From the NCBI GenBank assembly GCA_028583605.1, contig CM053326.1:20054536-20118535 (forward strand): a DNA stretch of 64,000 nt, given 5' to 3'. Below the pieces are notes generated by a model that was given only the letters and a program-made list of their open reading frames with translations, was not told where the DNA came from and did not search any database. Of the stretch, positions 10,517 through 21,899 are shown piece by piece (the stretch's first letter is position 1; each line of letters begins with the position of its first letter). Source of the stretch: Dastarcus helophoroides (lineage: Eukaryota > Arthropoda > Insecta > Coleoptera > Bothrideridae). A program made the position numbers and the translations under genes.

Positions 10517-12199
10517 ATGAACTTTATTTTGTTGCTTAACATTACGACAGCCACAATCAAAATCGATCTAATCCTCGACGATCATCTCGGTTGCAAAAAC
10601 GGAATTACTGTAATTAGCGACCACCAGTTTCAACCCGATGTCGATTTCGCAATATTCAGATGCCCAATGGAATTTCTGCCTTCAAACGCAACGAAAATCG
10701 GATTTGGACCCTGTTTCGTAATTTTTATGAATAACTTGGAGGAAATGGCAAAAATTTTGACACGAGTGACCAAGCGGGACTCCTACAACCATGAGAGCCG
10801 CTTCTTCATCGTCATTAACACCACCGACGACGTGGAAGCGCACTCTCGGGTGTTGGACGCGTCCGAGGTAACCTACTGGGCACTGTACACAATTGTTGGC
10901 AATACAGTGACGAAATTGGGGAGTTCAAGCTGGGAGAATTTCAACTCGAAGGATTTGGGCCCAAATACTCCGGTGAATTTCAAATCGAGAACAGGGGGGA
11001 ATCCCCCCAGGATAAAAGTGGCGATTCCGATCCCAAGCAAAGAGGTCAGAAGCATAACTCCATTCACGAGCTTCTTGTACTTCGTGCGTCTAACTGAAGA
11101 GAAATTCGGTTTCGAATTCGAACTGGAAAGCAGAGCGGAATACAGTAGGGAATATTACCAGAATCGAACCATGTACAGAATAACGGAAGACTTCAAAAGT
11201 GGGAAACTCGACATGTCTTATATATTCCATACACCGGGTGATATCAAGTGGTTTTTTTACAAACAGTTGGAGGTCACGGGGGCATTTCAAGATCAAAGTT
11301 TTCTCTATGTTTATCCTAAGTTGAAGGAAACCTCTTGGGATTCTATCATTAAGGTATACCCAGTGACAGCGCTAGTTTTCATAGTGGCAACCTCCCTCAT
11401 AATCTGCTTATTTTGGTTACTCTTCCTCAAAGTTACCAACCCACAAGTAAACCGCAATTACGTTGATTTGGTCTTCGAAGTGACGCGATTTTTAACTGGC
11501 ACAGGTACCACTTTCACCATAAGCAACCACAGCTACAAATTTTTTCTATCTTTCGTAATAATCTTCAGTTTCTTTATCAATTGCATGTACCAGAATAAAC
11601 TAAATGCAGTGATGATGAAACCGCTGAATAAATTAAAATTCAGAGACTTCGACGAGTTGGTCGATAGTAGTTTTCCTATGAAAATTATGTCGCGAACCAA
11701 GGAGCTGTACAAGACTTCGATCGTGGAAGCTGAAAGGAAACTGACGGAGAAAGCCACGGTTGTCAAGTTGTCCGAACAACCCTCAAAATACAAAAATCAA
11801 TCGGTTTATCTTCCTGTTATTGAAGAACTTGCTTATCGAAAATCATTCGCTTTCGAAACGGTGTATGACCTCATCAGACAATGTGTATGTTTCTCCGAAT
11901 TAAACTACGTATCGCGCAATACTATTTTCTACGTTATAATTACCAGAAAAGGACACCCGTTACTCAAGCAAATTAATTTCATCATAAGCGCCATGCAAGA
12001 AGCCGGGTTGTCATTACAACAGAAAAAACGTTTCGAAAAATATAAGCAACCTGAGCCGCAAGATTTTAGCAAGTTGACAATTAATCATATACTTGGCGCT
12101 GTAGCTTTTTTAACTTTGGGGTTCATTATTTCAATTGCGGTTTTTATTTTTGAAGTACTCACCCTCAACACATCTAAATTCGCGAGCAAGAAGTGTTGA
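10517..12199 (+). CDS. Divergent ionotropic receptor (IR), intronless
   Basis: A 560-residue subunit of the insect IR family, chemosensory relatives of ionotropic glutamate receptors that act as cation channels in sensory neuron membranes. Regions in order: a short divergent N-terminal domain (about 1-160) without a clear signal peptide; the S1 ligand-binding lobe (about 164-272); TM1 (about 282-304); a pore loop (VDLVFEVTRFLTGTGTT); TM2 (about 342-362) followed by YQNKLNAVMM, the position of SYTANLAA in glutamate receptors; the S2 lobe ending with a GHPLLKQINFIISAMQEAGL block typical of IR C-termini; and TM3 (about 526-548). The ATG at 10519-region is preceded by a close in-frame stop, so 10517 is the first usable start. 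The whole gene is one exon, as is common in species-expanded divergent IRs. No orthologue can be named. Confidence 0.93.
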   Translation: MNFILLLNITTATIKIDLILDDHLGCKNGITVISDHQFQPDVDFAIFRCPMEFLPSNATKIGFGPCFVIFMNNLEEMAKILTRVTKRDSYNHESRFFIVINTTDDVEAHSRVLDASEVTYWALYTIVGNTVTKLGSSSWENFNSKDLGPNTPVNFKSRTGGNPPRIKVAIPIPSKEVRSITPFTSFLYFVRLTEEKFGFEFELESRAEYSREYYQNRTMYRITEDFKSGKLDMSYIFHTPGDIKWFFYKQLEVTGAFQDQSFLYVYPKLKETSWDSIIKVYPVTALVFIVATSLIICLFWLLFLKVTNPQVNRNYVDLVFEVTRFLTGTGTTFTISNHSYKFFLSFVIIFSFFINCMYQNKLNAVMMKPLNKLKFRDFDELVDSSFPMKIMSRTKELYKTSIVEAERKLTEKATVVKLSEQPSKYKNQSVYLPVIEELAYRKSFAFETVYDLIRQCVCFSELNYVSRNTIFYVIITRKGHPLLKQINFIISAMQEAGLSLQQKKRFEKYKQPEPQDFSKLTINHILGAVAFLTLGFIISIAVFIFEVLTLNTSKFASKKC

Positions 12200-12355
12200 A
12201 ATTCACTAAATGTGTGCTTTTGGATTTTAATTTTGAATACGTCTAAGTTGTTGGTTGTACTGCTTATATACAAGAGCCCCAAGCCGTTTATTTCAGTAGG
12301 TAACCAATTTTATTGTGCCACTACATAGCCTATCAACGTCAACGATAGAATCTAA

Positions 12356-12361
12356 AATAAA
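12356..12361 (+). promoter_or_regulatory. Poly(A) signal of the IR gene
   Basis: A canonical AATAAA lies 157 bp after the IR stop codon, the first such signal on this strand after the gene. Confidence 0.55.
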
Positions 12362-14200
12362 TATCAGTCGCTTAACAAAGTATGGTTATTTTTACTTAAA
12401 AGTGTTGCTGTTCAAGGGAGTATAAACTTTTACCTAAGTTATGCCATTTTTCTCTTTTTTTAAGACGTGGTAAAATTTTCAGAATTTGGACGTTCCTCCA
12501 AAATTCTTGTTTTAAATTAGAAACTTTTAATCTTAAAAACTAAAGAACTTTTTTTTAAATTTCGTGTTTTTTAATTTATTTTCTATTACTTTTATTTTCT
12601 AGAAATCTCAAGATATATGAAAGGGCAGTTATTGTACAATTAACAGTTTTGGATTTTATTGCAGATCGTTACTGACGAATGTTTACATAATCATAAGTCA
12701 ATGTTGACGGCGAAGAATACGGCCGATGTGGAAAATTGACTTTGCCAACTTACAAACAACGTTAATTTATCTTCTCGACAAAAATACCGTCTTTTGGTTG
12801 AAAGAGAATGAAACCCAGGACAAAAATTAATCTTAGAGAGCGTGTCATCGCTTTAAAACGTCCTGAAAAATGTCGGCAACTTTAAGATAGTAATTGGTCG
12901 GACTTTATAAATGCATCTTTATAACAATGAAAATTTTTATATTCGTTAAATAAATCTTTACATCCATCAGGGTGATGTTTTATCATGAATGGGCACTTTT
13001 TTGTTACGTTGCTCTAATTTTTAGAAAATAGCATTAAAGAGCATTTTATCTGAATTTTTCCTTTAAAACTGCAATTCCTGTGAAATAGGTGCAATATGTT
13101 TTCTCCCAACGAACGCCTGTCGTTTGAGCTTGCTGTCGAGCTAATCTGCAATTAGGGATGATGTAACGGTATGCCAGGCCCTCATTATTTGCAGTTTAAC
13201 AAGCTTTGATGTGTCGTAGAGGACTTAAGTGACAATAAGGATTGAAGTGTCGAGGTTTTCCTAACACATGGTTATTTGTTACCATCACGAACAAAAAAAA
13301 TAACAAAAAACATTCGTGCTGAAGTGGAAGTCCTTTACGACGATTGATCAACAAAAATAATAAATATGAAAATATTGTTGCATCCAATGTACGGGGTTTG
13401 TTCAATTGGTAGAAAAAAAAAACAAATAAGAAAATATTAGCACATCAATAGCTACTAGTCAGTGGTCTGTCATGCCTTTTATAAATGGGGCAGCTCGTCA
13501 TGAAAGGAACGATTTTTTTTTAGCTTTCAAGCACAACCGTCAACTTTTGATCATATACGTATACGTATATTTTTTAATATTCCAAAATAAAATTCGTTCC
13601 TCTATTTAAAAATAATGATTCTACATTATTTTCAAATTTATGTCGCTGTTACAAAAATTCCAGCCTTAAATAAAAATTTCGCGATTAAAATCGAAATTTC
13701 TAAAAAAGTTCAAACTATTTCAAAGTCAAAATGTTGAGAAAAAGAATAAAATTAAAGGATTAATTTAAAAAGTTTGAAACATATTTAATAATTCGTTTAA
13801 TTGTCAAAATTCATCATTTTAAAAAATCTGACATTTCAAGTTTAACTCGAAATTTTGAGAAAACAACCCCAGATTTTGCAAAAATCGACATTTATGAAAC
13901 AAATTTGAAATTTAATTAGAGATTTCGATTTTGAAATTTTAGAATGATCTATAAAAACTGGAAATTTAGGGAAAAAGTTTCAATAATAAAAATATTCTTG
14001 ATTTTCGAGATTATTACCTAAACCAGGAGCGGGCAACTTTTTTGTCGAAATAAAATTTTCGAATTATAACGAGAACTGAATCAAAAATCGTTGGTAAGAC
14101 CAAAAATGCGCACTCTGCGTGTTGTTCTAGAAAATACGATTTTTATATCAAAATTTAACTTTTTTTAAACTCCAATTTTCATTCAAATATAACCTTTTCT
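12362..14200. other. Gene-free region after the IR gene
   Basis: No supported gene. 12650-13560 is of fairly balanced composition and not recognised. A perfect palindrome of TACGTA units lies near 13555. From about 13590 to 14160 the sequence becomes the degenerate A-rich tract seen elsewhere in the window. Confidence 0.5.
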
Positions 14201-14206
14201 CTTTTT

Positions 14207-14430
14207 GTGGAACGAACTTGTCCTTGTTTATCATCAAAAATTGATATACAAATCTTGTCCCCTGAAACCAAGAAATATTAAAACATACAACAAAAGATGT
14301 TCTAACGCGTTTCGATAACCAAGCTATCAGCATCTCTCTAAAGATGAGCTTGGGTATCGAAACGTGTTAGAACCTTTTATTGCATTTTTTAATCTTTCTT
14401 GGTTTCAGGGGACAATATTTGTATATCAAT
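14207..14430 (-). mobile_element. Hammerhead-like foldback retroposon, copy B
   Basis: Inverted orientation relative to copy A: the A-rich 3' end is on the left (GTGGAACGAACTTGTCC) and the 5' end on the right (ATTTGTATATCAA). Both arms carry the CGAAAC(G)GTT block, the left arm as its complement, with a short central spacer. The right-arm start of the motif is CTAAAGA instead of CTGAAGA, so that arm is decayed. No convincing target-site duplication was found because both flanks are T-rich. Confidence 0.75.
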
Positions 14431-14439
14431 TTTTGTCTT

Positions 14440-17130
14440 TTTCTTAAAATTTTAATTTTAATCTAAAAAGTCGATTTTTTTAAGTGCAACTTTTTTTTCA
14501 AAACCTGGCACTTCTAAATTTCGACTTTTTCTGGAAATTAAAACATTGTATTTCAATTTTTGTTAAAATTTTAACTTTCATTTATTTGTTCAGTTTTCAT
14601 TTTTTTTTAGAAATTCGACCATTTTTAAAAATCGACTTTATTAAATCCCAATTTCTGAAAATTTGCTTTTGTTTTTTAAATTTTTCCATTGGTCCAAATT
14701 TTCGTCTTTTCTTTCAAAATTGTTTCTAGCCAAGTTTATATTTCTATGAACGACTTTTTCCCCGAAATTCGTCCTTTTTATTGAAAAGTCGACTTTGTTC
14801 TCAGTTCTTCTATTTAAGTTACGATTTTACGTATTTACGAATTTTATTCCGAAAATTCGACTTTTTTCTCAAAATTTGACTTTATGTGGGATATACATTT
14901 TTTTACAGTTCGGTCTTTTTCTGGAAATTTACTAATATTTCAAAAAATTCGACTTATTTGAAATTTCAATTAATTTTCAAAATTTACTTTTTTTTGTCAA
15001 AATTTTGACTTCATTCCCAAATTTCAACTTCTGTTACAAAGTTTGACATTTTAATGAAAAATCTTCGAACTTTTAATCGTTATTTCGTGGTGAAATATAT
15101 CTTTAATTTTTACTATTTTTATCAGTTTTTTTTTATCGAAAGTATTACTTCTATTTTAAAAATAGACATTTTCTGTTTCTCGAAAATTCAATTTCGATTC
15201 GAAATTCGTCTTTTTTTAAATTTCGTCTTTTTCTTTTCGAAAGAAAATCCAAATGTTATTAGAAAAGTTAAAAATTTGTCCCGAAATATCGACTTTTTTT
15301 CAAAAATTAATCTTTTGTATTTCTACAAATCTCGATTTTTTCCTTGTAATTGGTTTTTTTGATCAAAATTTTGACTTCTGTTCTCAAAATTTGACTATTG
15401 CTAAGAAAACTCGTTTTTTTTAAATCTCGGTCTTTTTCTGGAAATTTACTAGTATTTTTTAAAATTGGACTTTTTCTCGCAATTTCAATTAATTTTTAAA
15501 ATTCACCTTTTTTTGTCTGAATTTTAACTTCTGACATTTTAAAGAAAAATTTGATATTTTTCAAAGCTTTGATTCTTTAATCGTTGTTTCAACTTTGGTG
15601 AAATTTATCTTTTTTTTCATTATTTTTTGAAAATATTGACCTTTATCTTAAAAACAGACATTTTCTGTTTCTAGAAATTTCAATTTAGATTCTAAAATCG
15701 TTCTTTTCTTAAATTCCGAATTTTTTTTGACATCAGATCCAAATTTTATTAGAAAAGTTAAACATATCTAATTGGTACGAAATTTGGACTTTTTCCTTAA
15801 AATTTAACCTTTTTATTTCTACAAATCTCTGTTTTTTTTTTGCTTGAGATTCCTTCTTTTTAATTAAAATTTTTGACTTTGTTTTAAAAATTTGACTTTT
15901 CCTGAAAAAATTCGTTTAAAGTGCGGCCTTTTTCCGGAAATTTGAATCTTTCTAAATTCTATGATTTTTAAAATGGTCTTTTTTCCAGTTCTCGAAATTT
16001 CCATTTATTTTCAAAATGTGTCTTTATTTTCAAAATTTCAGTTACTCAAATATTAATTTTTTTTTTAAATTTGAGTTTCTATTAGAAAAATTTGCATTTC
16101 TCAAAAAGTTGACCTTTTATTTAAAATATAGACTTTTTAGAAACTTCTATTTCTTTCTTAATATTTGGCTTTTTCTGGGAATGTCAATTTTTATGTTAAC
16201 ACTCGACCATTTTTTCGCGAAGAAGATCCGTCTTTTATTTAAATTTCAAAATTAACTTATGACTATTTGTTTTTTATCAATGTTTGATTTTTTAAATGGA
16301 GTTCTAAATTTTTATTTTTTCGAAATTAAGACAAAATTTTATTAAAAAACGTCAACATTTCGAAAGAAAGATTTCTTACAAATTTCAATCTTTTATTGAA
16401 TTTTCGAGAAAGTCAGATTTTAAATAAAAAAGTGAATTGATGTCTTTTGATCTAATTTTTGTTAAAAATTGTTTACGTTCTAAAAGTTTAACCAAAATTT
16501 TAATAAAAGCACATTAAGTAATTACAAAAAAATTATTTGTGCAAATTTAAAACAACTTACAAGAATAAAAACTGTTATAAAATAAACTTTGTATTTGAAA
16601 TTTCAAGTAAAAATGTTTATTTATTTTCAAAATTCATCTTTTTTGCAAAATGTCAACTTTATTCTCAAAATTCGACTATATTCTAAAAAACTGACCTTTT
16701 TTATTTGAGAATGTATTTTTTCCTTTTTTCATCTCAAAGTTCAACATTTTCAGTTATTGGAAACTTTCCAATTTTTTTTCGAAACTAAGACGAAATTTTA
16801 TTAAAAGAGATAAACGTTTCTAACGAAAGATTTCTTAGAAATTTCAATTTTCCTGGACTTTCGAGAGGGTCAGATTTTAAATTAAAAATGACTTGATGTC
16901 TTTTGATATAATTTTTCTCAAAAATTTGTTATTTTCTAAAAATTAAGCCAAAGTTTTTAATAAAGGCAGCACTAAGTTATTACAAAAAAAAATTTTTTGC
17001 AAATTTCAAGCAACATTCAAAATTAAAAATTGTTAAATGATATTTGTACTCGAGGTTTCAATTAGAAAATTTGAAAAATCAAAAAAAATTAACATCGAAA
17101 CTATAGAATGTCGTTAGTCTATAAAGAAGG
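14440..17130. repeat. T-rich patterned tract
   Basis: About 2.7 kb in which T-runs alternate with words close to CAAAATTTCGACTTTTT at irregular spacing of roughly 15-22 bp. The + strand is strongly T-rich, so the Phe/Leu-rich reading frames here are compositional and not genes. It looks like a decayed short-period satellite; tracts of the same or opposite polarity recur across the window. Confidence 0.6.
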
Positions 17131-17939
17131 ATACATCACAATTTTACGATGAACCTTTTTAAAAGAGGTACATTTTAGCTCAAAATAGGAAAAAAAATGG
17201 AAAAATTTAAAATGTTTGGACAGCGGCAAAAATCCAAATTTTTCAATTTTGAGGAAAGTTAAAATTTGGAAAAAGTCTTTATTTCTGCAATTATGCGTCG
17301 GGCCAGATTTGACGCGATGTGGCCTGCGTACTAGTTATAGTCCAACCCTGATCTAAACCAAAACTGTTAAATTCAATAAAAAATTTAAAATCTTACCAAA
17401 AAAATCTAGAAAAATGTCGAGATTTTGATAAACCAAGAGTTTAAATTTATTAAATTGACTGATTAATTTGTTTTAATGTTTCAATTTGTCTCTGGGTATA
17501 ATTAAGAATCAGATATAGTAGATTGCTTTAAGATAACGATAGATGGTGCTGTCAATCAAATTTACTTTCTCATTTATAAAATTAGTTTGAATAAACTTAA
17601 AAAAACTAACTAAAAAGTTGTTGCAGATTACAGAATGGTATTTTGTTCAAATTCTTTGATACGATTATGTGTTAGCTGCTCAGCGAGGCTTCAGCTATTT
17701 ATTAAGTACCAAGATTGCTCCATATTGCGTTAGACGGTGCTATCGCTTTTATTTAAAAAGCATACGTACAAGTTTACGATAAGGTTCTGCCGTAGATGAC
17801 ACTGTCGTCGCTGTTTGATCATTTATTTATGTAAAAAAAAGAAGAAAGTGTATTTACTTTTCCTGGCTATTATTAGTTTTGGAGTATCTGGAATAGTGTA
17901 TTGGGATAAGACTACTAACGATCCCGCCTCGCAAGGTAC
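17131..17939. other. Non-coding DNA before the LINE fragment
   Basis: No gene found. Three similar short motifs are present: TAGATGGTGCTGTC near 17543, TAGACGGTGCTATC near 17731 and TAGATGACACTGTC near 17793. The right end, from about 17932, is the target-site duplication of the LINE fragment that follows. Confidence 0.45.
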
Positions 17940-17962
17940 TTCTTCTTCTTTTTCTTTTTCTT

Positions 17963-17993
<31 letters not shown>

Positions 17994-18425
17994 TGTTGCA
18001 TCTCCTATCGGAGGTTTGCTATCATCACAGCTATTTTAATCTTGTAAATTGCAGCTCGGAATAGTTGGTTGTTGCTGCAGTTATACCAGTCTATTAGATT
18101 TTTGAGCCATGACGCACGTCTTCTGCCAACATTCCTCTTGCCACTAATTTTCCCTTGAACTATCAATTGGAGAAATGTGTATTTGGAGCCTTTCAGTATG
18201 TGGCCCAGATATTGAATCTTTCTTCTCTTAATGGTGTTGATTTCGTAATCTTTTCGCCTTTTATTCAGAACTGTGACATTAGTGATCTTTTCTGTCCAGG
18301 GGATATGCCACATTCTTCGGTAGCACCACATTTCAAAGGCTTGTAGTTTGTTCACATGGAGTCCATGATTCAACTCCATTCTCATTTTGAGTCTTATATT
18401 GATGTCTTGTGGTGAACAGTTTTTT
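17940..18425 (-). mobile_element. 5'-truncated LINE 3' fragment with (GAA)n tail
   Basis: The last 486 bp of a non-LTR retrotransposon on the - strand. It has a GAA/AAG-type microsatellite tail at 17940-17991 and an 8-bp duplication CAAGGTAC on both sides (17932-17939 and 18426-18433). Between them is the coding end of an RTE-like RT. A truncated 5' end, simple-repeat tail and duplication together show insertion by target-primed reverse transcription. Confidence 0.88.
18005..18425 (-). pseudogene. C-terminus of LINE reverse transcriptase
   Basis: An open frame (126 codons from the first Met, and open further upstream to the truncation point) matching the conserved C-terminal region of endonuclease/RT proteins common in insect genomes. 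Blocks are LQAFEMWCYRRMW, IPWTEKITNVTVL, IKRRKIQYLGHIL, GKRNVGRRRASWLKN, LFRAAIYKIKIAVMIANLR. All RT catalytic motifs lie upstream and are missing. The frame has no stops, so the insertion is fairly recent. The RTE-type assignment is from memory of the motif order. Confidence 0.82.
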
Positions 18426-18433
18426 CAAGGTAC

Positions 18434-19366
18434 CTCTGGTCCAATTTTAGTCAAAATCGCTACAGTAATTAGATCGTGGAAAACGGAAAATCAGACACTT
18501 TTGCACTTATAATATTTGTGACGATTTTGAGCGAGTCAACCAATACAGTAGTGGCAGCTTGTTTTATCTTTATTTTTTGTGCTAATTATTTGTACCCATG
18601 AAGGGTATGAACATAAAATACATAAAAAAGCGAAAAGGTGGAATATCGATTTAACAAACTATTTAAAAAAGTGATCTTTCGTGGATTATCCGACATAATT
18701 TAACTCTTTCGCATTTTTATAAAGCACGAATTCCATTTGGAAGGGGTTAGCCTACGCAGAGATAAACGAAATCGGATTATTAACCAAAGATCACTTAGCT
18801 GGAGCACGAGGACAAAGTCAATTTGTGTAACAGGTATTTGCCTCGGGAAATGTGCGTCAGAGATTATCAAACTATACATGCATTCGCTTGCCACGAGTTT
18901 CCCAAAGCGATAGCTCGCAGTTTGAATTTTCCGATAAATGTCTGCGAATATGCAAATCTTACTCAAAATAAAAACATGATTATTTAGAATAAAAGTAACA
19001 AAGTGACTGCTGGTCACATGCAGTGTGGCCCATCGAAAATATCGAGTTCGAAATTTGACTTTAACATCGTCATTTCAACCAATCACCTCATCAAAAGTAA
19101 AATATTTATTTTAAAGTATATAAAAATTGTATGATTTTTAATTTGTAGTCAGTAGCAAAATGGTGATTATCCTCTTAAAATGTAATCTGAAAAAATCGAA
19201 TTTGCTTTTGTTTTTTCGATTATTGAAGGCCCCACTGTACGTCAAACCTGATACGTTAAGACACTTATGGTCACTCCTTGTTTCGAAGCATTACCACTTA
19301 AGAACAATTATTACTGCTGATATTCAATAATGTGAGATGGCTAAATAGTTCAAAACTGTATAATAG
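18434..19366. other. Gene-free region of balanced composition
   Basis: No exon or transposon recognised. 18700-19020 has a more even base composition than its surroundings and an open - strand frame of 105 codons with no similarity I recognise; it is probably chance. Confidence 0.4.
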
Positions 19367-19368
19367 TA

Positions 19369-20627
19369 GGGCAGATTGATAAGTCTGGTAAAAAGAAATG
19401 AAGGGGTAATACTAGTATACAAGTTATAACATCGACATTCGACAGGTCATTATTTTGAGAATACATACGCGAAATTTTTAGTATTGCTTTGTCAGTGGTT
19501 TAGACCGGACAAGTCGTTCTTTCGTTGTTAAAATGAAAAAAAAGTAAATTTTAAGTCTTTATAAAACGTTACTTTTTACGCAAAAAAAAAACCTTCACTG
19601 AAACAACAAAATCTCTTGATAAGCATTATCGTCACTCCGTCACTTGAAATGATTCATAAGTGGTTTACTGAGTTTTGTTGTGGTAGAACAAGCACGGAAG
19701 ACGCTCCTTGCTCAGGATATCCAATTGAGGTAACTACTCCAGAAATGATCATGTGAAAATCCACGATATCGTATTAGGAGATCGACGAGTGAAATTAACA
19801 GAAATAGTAACACTTTAAACATCTCGCATGAACGAGTTTTTAACATATTGCATTGAACATTTGCATATGAAAAAGCGTTCGGCAAGATGGCTGTCGCGTT
19901 TGTTGACAATTGGCCAAAAACGTGAAAGAGTGACACTTTGCCAGGCCAATTTTCGGCTGTTTGAACGAAACCCAGATGAGTTTTTGCCGTCGTTTTATCA
20001 CTGTATATGAAACATGGATTCATTTTTACACACCAGGGACAAAACAAAAATCTAGCAGTGGGTGGAAGCAGTGCTCCGAAGAAGGCCAAGGTGGTTTCAT
20101 CAGCAAGGAAAATTAGGGTTATGGTTTTCTGGGACGCGCAATTGATTTCCTCCAAAAAGGAAAGAAAATAAATGGAGAGTATCACGCTACACTCTTGGAC
20201 CAGTTAAATCAAGAAATCAAAGCAAAATGGCCTCATCTTGCCAAGAAGAAAATCCTATTTCACCACAATAATACTCCTGCCTATTCTTCAGCCATTGCAA
20301 AGGCCAAACTAGTGGAGTTACGCTACGAAATGCTTTCCCATTGACCATATTCTCCTGATCTAGCTCCGAGTGATTTCTTTCTTTTTCCAAACATGAAAAA
20401 ATGACATTGGGGGACGAAAATTTGGAAGTGATTTGGAGGTTATCTCCGAAACTAAGGCGTATTTTGAGGTCCTTGGAAAAGATTGCTACAAAAAGGGGAT
20501 CAAAAAACTCCAGCATCGTCTAACCAAGTGTGTAGCTCTAAAAGGAAATTACGTTGAAAAATAAATGACACTTGTCCGAAAAAATAACTATTTTTTTTAT
20601 TTTTACCGGACTTATCAATCCATCCTC
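19369..20627 (+). mobile_element. Full-length, inactive mariner element
   Basis: A 1.26-kb Tc1/mariner element with inverted ends (GATTGATAAGTCTGGTAAAA on the left; the right is its near-complement) and a TA at each edge (19367-19368 and 20628-20629). Both ends and the whole transposase region are present, so it is a complete copy disabled by point changes and frameshifts rather than by deletion. Confidence 0.9.
19640..20563 (+). pseudogene. Mariner transposase, broken
   Basis: DD34D transposase that cuts and pastes the element. Recognised segments spread over several frames: MIHKWFTEF (N-terminal HTH region), ISHERVFNILH, RSARWLSRLLT, ETWIHFYTPGTKQ, SAPKKAKVV, KKKILFH and YSPDLAPSDFFLF. The first catalytic Asp (normally DETW) is Tyr, and the second (normally in HQDN) is Asn in HHNN; the third, in SPDLAPSD, remains. 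At least three frameshifts and several stops are present. It cannot encode an active enzyme. Confidence 0.88.
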
Positions 20628-20629
20628 TA

Positions 20630-21890
20630 TATCCGGAATGTAAGATATCGAAGGTATTTTAGTAATTGTCATGGAAATAGAAACCCTACAAAGTGGAAAT
20701 TGACCTTAATTTTGTCTTTCAATTCTTGCAACAATGCATTAAACAAAATGCTTTCTACGACACAAAACATAACTATTTTTGGTCATATGTATGTACAGTC
20801 CGAGGCTGCATTGTAAGTCCTAGGAGCGACAATTACTTTTTACCAGGTTGCTAACCTCACTACACACAGGACTAAGTCCTAACGTAGGAAGAAGAAGAGG
20901 TATGTACAGCAGAACCCTGATTATCCGAAATAATGTGGGCTTAAGTGAATTCGAATAATTGTAATTTCTGATAAAACCGATATAAAAATTAAAGGTTAGA
21001 TAAGTAAAATGAAATATTCCTGAATTTTTTACTGCACTGAAACCTTTCACGCAACTTGTGCATAGAAGTTAAAAAGACTACCACATTCGGATCACATCTC
21101 TCCAATTGGATTCTTTTTTTGCTTCCTATCTTACATTCCCGAACATCCTGCCTTATTCTTATTACGCGAGTAATCTCAAGTTTATTATACACATGTCAAA
21201 AATGGTCGATTGAAACGGAAGCGAACACAGACGTCGAATCTCAAGATGAATACTGCATCCGACTAACTCTTGGGGCAGACCCGTGTCAGTCGCGGTTTTC
21301 ATCCTTCGTGATAAATCCTGTTTCGGCGTTTATTAACAGCGCCCTATAATGGTCAGTTCATTTGAACTACCGTCAAAGCTTCGATCTTGATAACCATTAG
21401 TTGCTCGATAAAACGGGCATTTCGGTCATCGTACACATTGTTACTGTTATTACAGTATTAATGAAACGATTTTTAAGAACCCTCTTTACGAGTTTACGTC
21501 CGCGATAAAATGACATTTCACTCCGAGCTTCATTTCGCGTGCGTTAATTCCATTATATTGTATAGTTCGCCCGGAGGCGTTAAAAGCTGAAAACTGTCGA
21601 CCGCGTAAGTACGTCAAAGATGGGTTTTAGCTGAAGGAAAATTAGAAATGCTTTATATTCGGAATTTCCCCCGCGGTGGACTTCCGGATTTTAACGTTTT
21701 TTTTTTGCAGGGTGAAACCTACAATCAGCTTATTTAGCATATTAGAAGCATTTTGGTAAAACGATAAGCCTTTCTGCTTCGTTTTCGCAGAGCTTTAAGG
21801 TGGTGTAGACATTTTTTCCTTTTTTAAGTAATTTCTGAGAAAGCTAGCTAATATTTCACTCGCTTTCACTATTGCCACGATTGATACTTT
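20630..21890. other. Gene-free region after mariner
   Basis: No gene recognised. Short open frames on both strands at 20820-21350 overlap each other and have no similarity I can name. 21170-21730 is more GC-balanced than its flanks. Confidence 0.4.
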
Positions 21891-21899
21891 CGTTAACGT

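Noticed and set aside
12800..12900. Possible pogo/CENP-B-like HTH start (MKPRTKINLRERVIAL)
   Set aside because: Only about 25 residues resemble the motif and no DDE region or TIRs were found.
14484..16255. Several Phe-rich open frames of 60-102 codons
   Set aside because: Direct result of T-rich patterned DNA; no domain, no start context, no splice support.
18700..19017. 105-codon - strand frame
   Set aside because: No recognisable domain or splice signals; the amino-acid mix looks like translated non-coding DNA.
20860..20905. GAAGAAGAAGAGG stretch after CCTAACGTAGG as a possible LINE tail
   Set aside because: No coding remnant or target-site duplication could be seen next to it.
20820..21349. 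Overlapping frames on both strands
   Set aside because: Mutually antisense, no similarity recognised, no consistent coding signal.
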